A stretch of 64,000 nucleotides of DNA from NCBI GenBank assembly GCA_013368375.1, contig JAACJP010000024.1, positions 558,001 through 622,000 of the forward strand, read 5' to 3'. Of the stretch, positions 31,540-41,811 are shown piece by piece; within the stretch, counting starts at the first letter, position 1, and every line of letters starts with the position of its first letter. The DNA comes from Tricholomella constricta. Its lineage: Eukaryota > Basidiomycota > Agaricomycetes > Agaricales > Lyophyllaceae. The notes under the pieces were generated by a model that did not search any database, had not been told where the DNA came from, and worked only from the letters and a program-made list of their open reading frames with translations. Position numbers and translations under genes: made by a program.

Positions 31540-33942
31540 TTCAGATCTCACTCACTTTGGTTGTTTCTCTGATGACTCTCATCTCACACTGGTGTTCAAA
31601 GCTTGCATGGATTCTGTTTTTGGCCATATGTCTTCCAACTGTTGCTGCTGCTCCACCAGAAGATCCATTATCAGATATCTTGTTCAAAGTCTTTTCAGCT
31701 TTTATCAAGGAAAATTTCAGCTCAAAAATCTCACTTGCTACTGTGTTGGATCTTCTGTTTACAATGACAGAAAATATTGATCTGCTGAGCCTGTCAGCAC
31801 GCCAGCAAAATCCTCAAGTTCCTGGTGAAAATAAAGTTGCTGTTTCTGGCTGGATGAATTGCTTAAGCCGTGCATTAATTGAGCTTCTGGAAGACCGCAC
31901 AAAACATCTATTCCAGAGTAGCCAACGAGACAAAACTGCTACCAATGATGACCGTATCAACACAGTTAGTCTTAAACTCAATGATTTTGCCAAACTGCTC
32001 AAACTCTATCCATATGCTGAAAATGGAAAATACTTGGGAAAGCTGAAGCCTGTTACATATGAAAACATCCAAGCGGTCCATATGATCTGTCCAATTTCTG
32101 TCGAATGTGAAACTTTGAATTGTAAACCACGTTCTTTACTACAGTCAACAAAGCCTCGTGATATTCCAAAAGTGACTCTTATCAAAGGCTCTTCTATTTA
32201 CAAGAATGCACACATTTTGACTGGAAAATGTCCTGACTGTGACACACTGTATCTGGCAGATCATGAGCGAGCAAAAGAACCAGATAATACTTGGACCAAA
32301 GTCTATCTCAATTCTGCAATTTATCTGAAAATTGGACAAAGCTTATAGGTTGATCGTAAATTTGCAAATGGAGTCTTGAATGGCATGTATAGTTTTCATG
32401 CATCAGCTTCAGCGTATTCAGAGTATTGGAGTAACACTTTTGGAACTCAGAGAAATTTTAAGCTTACTCGGCGACAAACATGGCATGTATTTGTTCAAGA
32501 ATCACTGTGTACTATTGCAAGTTCTGCTGGATTTAACTTGGTGTTTCCAGATGGACTTGCTATTGATCAGGTTACAAAAGAAGCTTTTGAAATGCTTGGT
32601 CAAAATGGAATCATCCATGCAGGTCTCGAACATTCTTGCTCAGAAAAATTTTAAGCTTACTCGGCGACAAACATGGCATGTATTTGTTCAAGAATCACTG
32701 TGTACTATTGCAAGTTCTGCTGGATTTAACTTGGTGTTTCCAGATGGACTTGCTATTGATCAGGTTACAAAAGAAGCTTTTGAAATGCTTGGTCAAAATG
32801 GAATCATCCATGCAGGTCTCGAACATTCTTGCTCAGAATGTACTCATGAATACAAGGATACTGCTGATAGACTTGTTGCAAATTCAGCAAATAATTCTGA
32901 TGATCATATGGATATTGATACCTCACCAGTAAAAATGATTGTCATTGATGGAAATGTTATGGGGCCATTTGTATGTATGATAAAATTTGAACTGGTATAT
33001 GAGATCTAATGATGATATTTTATAGCATTGTGCTTTTGATAATTGCACTGCAGAGCTTTTAAATGCCCGTGGTGGAGCATTCTGTGCATTGCATGAAGAT
33101 CAATATGGTTCTTTCTGCCGCATACGAGACTGCAATAATGATAAGGTTACTGGAACTCAGGCTTGTAATGAGCATCAGTCACTGTGGAACAAACATGTCC
33201 ATCAGCATAGCCGTGCTAATTTGACAGGTGTTCGCAGGATGCTTCGTACAAATGAAAGATTACCTTGGCAAACTATGGTTCCAAGTGACACTTCTCAGCC
33301 GCATGATGAAGAAGCACCTGAACAACGCCAAAGAACAAATTATTTCAGTCCATCACATTTTTATTGTGTTGAGACAATTTGTGCACCATGTGGGGCTGTA
33401 ATTGCATGGGCTAAATTTACAAAGTCTGAGTCACCGACTAATATCTTGCATTTTCTGCAATCAGTATACCCAACTGAAGATTCACGGCCAGCCTATGTTT
33501 GCATTGATAAAGCTTGTCTAGTTTTGCGTACTGCAACTTTAAGAATGACTTTTCACACTGGTTAAATACAAGTCGATTTATTGTTGATGCATATCATTAT
33601 CAAAATCATTCAAAGACTGATAGGTTGTGCCAAACTTATTGTAATCCTGCTCCAACGGATGGGTCTGCTCCTAACCTTGTTGTTGTTGAATATGACACAC
33701 AAGGAAGACCACAGTATAAACGTGCTTTCAATACACAAGCATGTGAACAATTGAATGCCTGGATGGGTGGCTTTGAGTCAATTCTCAAAAGAATGGTGCC
33801 AAGCAACTTTAACTGGTTCTTACATGCAATGTTGTTTTATCATACAAACTTTGTGATTTCTAGACAAAAGCAAAGAAATGCAACAGCAGACAAGGAAGAT
33901 GAAGATGAGGATGAGGATGAAGAAGTTGATGAAGAAGTGTAG
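31540..33942 (+). pseudogene. KDZ transposase, CxC5/CxC6-associated type
   Basis: The stretch PISVECETLNCKPRSLLQST, LTGKCPDCDTLYLADHER and VYLNSAIYLKIGQSL matches the CxC5 cluster. After an intron at about 32,970-33,025, HCAFDNCTAELLNARGG, ALHEDQYGSFCRIRDC and ACNEHQSLWNKH match CxC6. The catalytic part follows (YVCIDKACLVLRT, FIVDAYHYQNH, NTQACEQLNAWMGGF). It is inactivated by TAG at 32346 (TGG expected, LWVDRKF), a 193-bp tandem duplication that shifts the frame, and another shift near 33,530. It ends in an acidic tail at 33,942. KDZ enzymes are DDE transposases expanded in mushrooms. Confidence 0.82.
32453..32840 (+). repeat. 193-bp tandem duplication inside the KDZ gene
   Basis: The block starting TTTTAAGCTTACTCGGCG at about 32,457 repeats at about 32,650, offset 193 bp, with essentially no differences. 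As 193 is not divisible by three, it breaks the reading frame. The near-perfect match means it happened recently. Confidence 0.92.
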
Positions 33943-34377
33943 GTAGGGTTGTAGTCAGTCTGATATATAGTTCAATCAGAATTTTGTATGTAGTCTGATT
34001 AGAACCTTAGGATGTCCTACCAGAGTCTTATGGAGTCCGATCGGACTTCAATAAGGTTGTAGTCATTGTATGTTAGTTTGATATATAATTCAATCAGAAT
34101 TTTGTGTGTAGTCTGATCAGAATCTTAGGATGTCCTACTAGAGTCTTACGGAGTCCGATCGGACTTCACAAGGTTACTTTATAGACAAAACTACATAAAT
34201 TACAATCCATAGTCCTATCGGAGTCTTACAGAGTCCAATCGGACTTCATAAGCCTAATTTTAGATAAAACTACATGAGTTAATAATTTGCAGTAGTCTGA
34301 TCGGAATCCTAGGACGGTCCTAGGTTTCTGATCAGAATCTTCGGAGTCTGATCGGAATAGGTGGGGGAGTGTAAAGT
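33943..34377. repeat. Subterminal direct repeats with a 12-bp palindrome, 3' of the KDZ gene
   Basis: No gene here. GTCCGATCGGAC, a perfect palindrome, occurs at 34035-34046 and 34153-34164, and with one change (GTCCAATCGGAC) at 34233-34244. Each lies within longer repeats containing AGTCTGAT, TTAGGATGTCCTAC and GAGTCTTA. Related motifs (CTGATCGGAATC, CTGATCAGAATC) continue to about 34,355. This looks like the subterminal region of the KDZ transposon. Element C begins at about 34,378. Confidence 0.65.
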
Positions 34378-36649
34378 ACTGGCATCTCCTTGTCATGGAT
34401 CTCATAGTTCCGCTTAACTGCGTTCAAGCTCTTTGAGTAGAACGCGACCGGGTGCCACTTGCCATCGGACGGCGACTCTTGCAACAGGACCGCGCCCGTC
34501 GCAAAGTCGGACAAGTCAGCTTCGATGCAGTACGGTCGGTCATCGTCGGGGAACATGAGCACCGGTCGCGACGTGATTGCAGACTTCAGGAGGTCAAAGG
34601 CCAACTGCTCCGACTCTTCCCACCGCCAGGCGACATCCTTGCCCATCAGATCAAACAGGGGTCGAGCGTGATGCAAGAAGTCCTGGATGAACCGTCGGTA
34701 GAAGTTAGTGAAGCCTAGGAACGCTTGCACTTCCTTCTTGTTCTTCGGCGCTGGCCATTCCGACACTCCTGCGACTTTAACCGGGTCCATCTCCGCTTGC
34801 CCTTGCGAGATGATCAGCCCAAGATACTCTACCTTGGTCCGCTTATACTCGCATTTCTCGGGCTTTAAGAACAGCTTATGTTTGCGGATTCGGTCCAATA
34901 CCAGTCGCGCGACCCGACGGTGTTCCTCTAACGTCTTGGTGTAAATTAAGATATCGTCGAGGTACACGCAAACAACACCCTCCGCGATCAGGTCGCGGAA
35001 GATGTCATTCATCATGGTCTGGAATGTGGCGGGGCTGTTCGTGAGGCCGAAGAACATGACGAGCAGCTCAAAGAGACCGCGGTTCGTCCGAAATGCTGCC
35101 TTCCATTCATCGCCTTCCTTGATCCGAACGTTGTTGTACCCCCATCGGACGTCCAGCTTGGTGAAGTACCGTGCGCCGCGAAGGTTGTTCACAGTTCGCT
35201 AATGAGGGGCAGCGGGTACCGATTCTTCACCGTGAGCGCATTGAGCGTCTGATAGTCCTGCACCAGTCGGAGCGACCCATCCTTCTTCTTGATGAAGAAC
35301 ACCGGTGATGCCATAGGCGACTTCGACGGTCGGATCCGGCCCGACTCGAGGTTCTCCTTGAGGAACACATCGAGTTCGACTTGCTCTGCGGGCGACAGAG
35401 GGTAGACCTTCATGCCAGTCAGCAACGCGCCTGGTTCCAATTCGATCGCATGGTCCCACTGCTTGCAATCGGGAAGCTCGTCGAACGTGACCTTGGAGAA
35501 GACATCTTCAAAGTCATGGAGGTGTGTCGGGACGGCGTCGCGGAATGACTTGGGCACAGAGTTCGCAGCATGCGCTTCAGCAAGTCGCTGTGATGTCGTT
35601 TGACTGGCGCAGATGTGCACTTCGGTCGGAGGAGGGTGGATCGCAGTTGCAAAGATGTGATCGCCATTCAGGAAGGTCTCCGTAAGGAAGTCGCCCGACT
35701 CGGGATCGGGTTTCTCCAGGATGGGGGTGTAGGGGAGGAACTCGTCGGTGTCAGAGTTATCCCTGATGTAGGGACTGGTCGGGGCTCGCAGGTCGGGCTC
35801 GACTGCCGGGATTCCTTCCGCCCAGCAAGCCCGAATGGCAGCTCGCAGCTTGGTGCGTGAACGATGCTCCTCCTTGACTTCAACCTTGCAGGTGTCGCAA
35901 TGTGTCGGCGCTCGACTCATTTTCACCTTTCCCGTCGCCCAGTCAATGTCGGGGTTGTAGTCTTGGAGCCAGGTGAATCCGAGAATGAGATCCTGCTTCC
36001 CAATACCCGCGACCGCGAACAGAACACGCTCGAAGTCCTTCCAGGTCGGGAATGCGCGCTTAACCGACCCATACTGAAAGACCCGACCGACGAAGTTGGC
36101 GGCGCGACCGTGTTGCATGTATGACAACACCCAGCTGATTCAGGCGTGGTCGTCGGCGAACTGTCCGACGCTCAGGGAGAAGTAGAGCTGGCACGCGTTC
36201 TAGAAGGCACGGCCGCCCGATCGAGCGCCGTCGTACACGGGAGGGGGCGACGGGCGAATGTGCGATCCTGATCGCGGAGGGGGAGGGGACGTCGGCAGGG
36301 GCTGCGCCGGCATCGCGGGGGTCATAGGTGCTGCTGGGGAGGCAGCGGAGGGGTTCCCCAAAATGATGGTATCTAAAAGAGCGGCGATGCGGTCCATGGT
36401 GGCCGAGTTGGTGGTGTTGGATCGGGAGAGAGCCGACATTGCGGTTTCAAGGCTCGCCAGTCATTCCTCTGGCATGAGCGCAGCAGGAGACGGAGGCGTG
36501 TCAAATTCACCGAAGTCGGACATCTCGAGACGGGACTGGGCGACGATCGGAGCGGGCGCGCGCTGGACGGGTTGCGTGTAGCAGACACGTGTTTCAGCGC
36601 GGAGGCTGATCGGTCAGCTTCGTCGGGTCTCAGGTTTACACTATTCTGC
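34378..36649 (-). pseudogene. Element C, left-most partial body (gag-pol fragment)
   Basis: Minus strand, starting at the gag start (36,525) next to LTR 36650-37154 and cut off inside RNase H at about 34,378. It has the same gag-pol fusion as the other copies. Stops at 36461-36463 and 36140-36142 (CGA to TGA) and 36200-36202 (TGG to TAG), plus a frameshift near 35,190, disable it. Reverse transcriptase (VYLDDILIYT) is still readable. It differs from the two neighbouring bodies at many sites, so it is an older copy. Confidence 0.85.
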
Positions 36650-37154
36650 TGTTAGGGCAACCCTTACAGTGGAGCGCTATCACACTGGCAAAGGGGAATC
36701 CGGAGTTATATTTGATGTACAGTAAACGAAGGTAAGTAAGGCTTACCTGGCAAAGGGGAATCCGGAGAGAATAGTGTAAAGGATTCCCAAATGCCAGGGG
36801 GCCGACTATATACGAGTGTAGGACGTGAGGGCCGGTCCTCCAGAGTGTACTGTACATGTAATAATAACGAATGGTGTGCGGCGCGTGTACGGACACGTTC
36901 CCACGCTGTCCGATCCTCGTGGCTCAGGGTACGGGCACGAGGCGGGACAGCCGATGTCGGGGTGTCGGGTCGTCGGGATCGGCGTCGGGCGCACGCAGGG
37001 AAGGAGGGGAAGCAACAGGAAGTGAGTAAGTATGTACACCGACGCTTGGGTCAGAGCGTCAGGTCGGAATCGCGATCGGTCGGTCGGGGGCGAGCGCATG
37101 AGTCGGGGAACGATCTGTGAGCGTCGGAGAGCGCGAACAGGAGTTCCCCTGACA
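36650..37154 (-). repeat. Element C LTR 1
   Basis: 505 bp, TGTCAGGGGAAC... to ...CCCTAACA on the minus strand. It appears identical to LTR 2 (41307-41811). Confidence 0.93.
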
Positions 37155-40100
37155 TCACCCTCCCTTTTGAATTGCAACGGCTCGGTGCGGGGTGACGGTG
37201 GCGAAGACGGCGGGGGATAGAGTAAAGATGCCACAGATCTGGCGCGCGGCGTCAGGATTGTCGCGGTGGAACTTGCGAACCAGGTCGGGAGCAGCAACGT
37301 TCTCCCGGGGCTCCCACGAAGCCTCTTCATAGCCGTAGCCTTTCCACAAGATTTTGTATTGAAGTTTCTTGCGGAAGATGCGACTGTCGAGGATTTTGTG
37401 GACTTCGTAATGGGGCTCGTCGTCGATGATGTCTGGCGGCGGCGGTGGATCGGACTGCCGACCTTCAATCGGGTCAGCAATGGCGGGGACAAGCTTCACG
37501 ACGTGGAAGACTGGATGGATGCGCTTCATGGACTGAGGCAGCAGGAGGCGGTATGCGAGCGGGCTGACTCGCCTTTGCACGACAAAAGGGCCAAGGTAGC
37601 GATGCGACAACTTCTTCGATGGTCGGGTCGTAGAAATGTCAGTCGCGTCCAAGTACACCTTGTCGCCAGGCTGGTAGTCGGGCGTTGGGGCGTGTCGCTG
37701 GTTGTAATACCGCTCCATGTCGTCTTTGGCCTTTGAAAGCGCCGCCTTGGCTTCCTCCTGTGCTTCCTTCATGCGCTCCACGAACTCGTCGGCCGACTCG
37801 TTCTTGGAAGCGCCCCGACACGGCTCGAAGCCCATGCGTGGATGCCGACCCGTGTCGAGCAGGAAGGGGGTCTGCTGCGTCGCCGAATGTACATGGTTGT
37901 TGTAACTGAATTCGGTGTCGGGCAAGAGGTCCTCCCAGTCGTTCTGGCGCTCGTTGCAGAAGACCCGCAAGAACTGTTCCAGCTCCTGGTTGACGCGCTC
38001 AGTCTGTCCGTCGGTCTGCGGGTGGTATGCTGTCGAAGCCGACAGTTTGATACCCAGGAGTCTGTACAGTTCGCGCATGAACTCAGCGGCAAACTGTGGA
38101 CCTCGATCGGAGACGAATGCGTCGGGGAGACCGTGCAGCTTCCAGACGTGGCGACGGTAGAGGTTGGCAGCTCCCAAGGCCGAACAGGTTGTATGCGATG
38201 CGATGAAGTGCGCGCGCTTTCTGACTGAATCCACGACGTTCATGATCGCGTCGTGGCCGTTGGACTCTGGGAGTTCAGTGATGAAGTCGACCGATACGAC
38301 ATTCCATCGGCCTTTGGGGATGGGAAGCGGCTGCAGCTGTCCGACAGGGAGTTGGCATCGAGGTTTCGTGCGCAGACACATGTCACAGGTGCTGGTGTAC
38401 GAACCGATGAAGCGCGACATCTGGGGCCACCAGTAGTTGCACAACACCAGTTTGAGCGTCTTCCAGCAACCAGGGTGGCCGGCGACCTTGGAGTCGTGAT
38501 GCTGCTCCACAATGTGTCGGCGGAGGTCAGGAACGTTCAGGACATAGATCCGTCCACGGAACGTGAGCAGACCACCTTCCTCCCCCCACTCGCCGAAGCG
38601 TAGGGAGCGGCCGGCGACCTTGGAAGCCTTGACCAGTTGGGCCGCCTTAGCGACTGCATCTTCTTGTGCACCATCACGATTGCCCTTGCGAATCGCTTTT
38701 ACCACATCATCCTCCTCTCCGACCAGTACAAGACCCTCGGCTGCGCGAATCGCGAAGAACTCGGGTTTGAGGAGCACAATGTCGGCATTGTCGTCGCTTC
38801 CGTCGCCATGATCAGCGCGTCATGATAGCGCGTCGGGTTTGCCCATGCTGCATCCAGGACGGTGGTGGAGGGCAAAGTCGAAGTTAGCAAGGTAAAGCGA
38901 CCATCAGGCTTGACGCCGATTGAGTTTCTTCGCGGTGAGGAAGTACTCAAGGTTCTTGTGGTCGGTCCAGATCTCCACCTTGTGCTTTACGCCCTCAACG
39001 AAGTGCCGCCACTCCTCCAGAGACCGGATGATCGCTAGCATCTCCTTGTCATGGATCTCGTAGTTCCGCTCGACTGCGTTCAAGCTTTTCGAGTAGAACA
39101 CAACCGGGTGCCACTTGCCATCGGACGGCGACTCTTGCGACAGGACCGCGCCCGTTGCGAAGTCGGATGAGTCGGCTTCAATGTGGTATGGTCGGTCATC
39201 GTCGGGGAACATGAGGACTGGCCCCGACGTGATCGCAGACTTCAGAAGGGCAAGGGCCGACTGCTCCGACTCTCCCCATCGCCAGGCGACGTCTTTGCCA
39301 GTCAAGTCGAAGAGGGGTCTGGCGTGGTGTGAGAAGTCCTGAATGAACCGTCAGTAGAAATTGGTGAAGCCTAGGAATGCTTGCACCTCTTTCTTATTCT
39401 TCGGCGCCGGCCATTCCGACACTCCAGCAACCTTGACCGGATCCATTTCTGCTTGCCCGTGCAAGATGATCAACCCAAGGTACTCGATCTTGGTCCGCTT
39501 AAACTCGCATTTCTCGGGCTTTAAGAACAGCTTATGTTCGCGGATTCGGTCCAATACCAGTCGCGTGACCCGACAGTGTTCCTCTAACGTCTTGGTGTAA
39601 ATTAAGATATCGTCGAGGTACACGCAAACAACACCCTCCGCGATCAGGTCGCAGAAGATGTCATTCATCATGGTCTGGAATGTGGCGGGGCTGTTCGTGA
39701 GGCCGAAGAACATGACGAGCGGCTCGAAGAGACCGCGGTTCGTCCGAAATGCTGCCTTCCATTCATCGCCTTCCTTGATCCAAACGTTGTTGTACCCCCA
39801 TCGGACGTCCAGCTTGGTGAAGTACCGTGCGCCGTGAAGGTTGTTCACCAGTTCGCTAATGAGGGGCAGCGGGTACCGATTCTTCACCGTGAGCGCGTTG
39901 AGCGTCCGATAGTCCTGCACCAGTCGGAGCGCTCCGTCCTTCTCCTTGATGAAGAACACCGGCGATGCCATAGGCGACTTGGACGGTCGGATCCGGCCCG
40001 ATTCGAGGTTCTCCTTGAGGAACACGTCGAGTTCGACTTGCTCAGCCGGCGACAGTGGGTAGACCTTGGTGCCAGACGGCGATGAGCCTGGCTCCAGTTC

Positions 40101-41180
40101 GATCGCGTGATCCCACTGCTTGCGATCGGGAAGTTCATCGAAAGCGACCTTGGAGAAGACGTCCTCGAAGTCATGGAGATGGGTCGGAACGGCGTCGCGG
40201 AACGACTTGGGTGCAGAGTTTGCAGCATGCGCTTCAGCGAGTCGCTGTGATGTTGTCTGACTGGCGCGGATGTGCACTTCGGTCGGAGGAGGGTGGATTG
40301 CAGTCGCAAAGATGCGATCGCCATTCAGGAAGGTCTCCGTAAAGAAGTCGCCCGACTCCGGATCGGGTTCCTCCAGGATTGGGGTGTAGGGGAGGAACTC
40401 GTCGGTGTCGGAGTCGTCTTCGACATAGGGGCTGGTCGGGGCTCGCAGGTCAGGCTCGACTGTCAGGATTCCTTCCGCCCGACAAGCTCGAATGGCGGCT
40501 CGCAGCTTGGTGCGTGAACGACGCTCCTCCTTGACTTCAACCTTGCAGGTGTCGCAACGTGTCGGCGCTCGACTCATTTTCACCTTTCCCATCACCCAAT
40601 CAATGTCGGGGTTGTAGTCTTGGAGCCAGGTGAATCCGAGAATGAGATCCTGCTTCCCAATACCCGCGACCGCGAACAGAACACGCTCGAAGTCCTTCCA
40701 GGTCGGGAATGCGCGCTTAACCGACCCATACTGAAAGACCCAACCGACGAAGTCGGCGGCGCGACCGCGTTGCATGTACGACAACACCCAGCTGATTCGG
40801 GTGTGGTCGTCGGCGAACTGTCCGACGCTCAGGGAGAAGTAGAGCTGGCACGCGTTCCAGAAGGCGCGGCCGCCCGATCGAGCGCCATCATAAACGGGAG
40901 GGGGCGACGGCCGAATGTGTGATCCCGATCGCGGAGGGGGAGGGGATGTCAGCAGGGGCTGCGCCGGCATCGCGGGGGTCGTAGGTGCTGCTGGGGAGGC
41001 AGCGGAGGGGTTTCCCAAAATGATGGTATCTAAAAGAGCGGTGATGCGGTCCATGGTGGCCGAGTTGGTGGTGTTGGATCGGGAGAGAGCCGACATTGCG
41101 GTTTCAAGGCTCGCCAGTCGTTCCTCTGGCGTGAGCGCAGCAGGAGACGGAGGCGTGTCAAATTCACCGAAGTCGGACAT
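37155..41180 (-). pseudogene. Element C body 1: gag-pol fusion with stops
   Basis: ATG at 41180 opens a 609-codon frame. It starts as gag (N-terminus and half the capsid) and passes in frame at WKDFE/RVLF into pol after the protease active site, then reverse transcriptase. The frame is closed by TGA 39351-39353 (FY*R), TGA 38904-38906 and TGA 38820-38822. RNase H, integrase (SDRGPQF, HPQTDGQTERVN) and chromodomain (EVHKILDSR, LWKGYGYEEASW) continue to the stop at 37155-37157, which abuts the LTR. Relative to element B, about 1.2 kb is missing: the zinc knuckle, the frameshift site and the protease DSG. It could move only with help from an intact relative. Confidence 0.9.
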
Positions 41181-41306
41181 CTCGAGACGGGACTGGGCGA
41201 CGATCGGAGCGGGCGCGCGCTGGACGGGTTGCGTGTAGCAGACACGTGTTTCAGCGCGGAGGCTGATCGGTCAGCTTCGTCGGGTCTCAGGTTTACACTA
41301 TTCTGC

Positions 41307-41811
41307 TGTTAGGGCAACCCTTACAGTGGAGCGCTATCACACTGGCAAAGGGGAATCCGGAGTTATATTTGATGTACAGTAAACGAAGGTAAGTAAGGCT
41401 TACCTGGCAAAGGGGAATCCGGAGAGAATAGTGTAAAGGATTCCCAAATGCCAGGGGGCCGACTATATACGAGTGTAGGACGTGAGGGCCGGTCCTCCAG
41501 AGTGTACTGTACATGTAATAATAACGAATGGTGTGCGGCGCGTGTACGGACACGTTCCCACGCTGTCCGATCCTCGTGGCTCAGGGTACGGGCACGAGGC
41601 GGGACAGCCGATGTCGGGGTGTCGGGTCGTCGGGATCGGCGTCGGGCGCACGCAGGGAAGGAGGGGAAGCAACAGGAAGTGAGTAAGTATGTACACCGAC
41701 GCTTGGGTCAGAGCGTCAGGTCGGAATCGCGATCGGTCGGTCGGGGGCGAGCGCATGAGTCGGGGAACGATCTGTGAGCGTCGGAGAGCGCGAACAGGAG
41801 TTCCCCTGACA
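41307..41811 (-). repeat. Element C LTR 2, shared by bodies 1 and 2
   Basis: 505 bp, lies exactly 4,657 bp from LTR 1 and LTR 3. It serves as 5' LTR of body 1 and 3' LTR of body 2. Confidence 0.93.

Noticed and set aside
33943..34377. CRISPR-like direct repeats
   Set aside because: Repeat units and spacers are irregular, the genome is fungal, and the palindromes fit transposon ends.
36825..37220. Open frames repeated in each element C LTR
   Set aside because: They are LTR sequence and share its period; no conserved motif.
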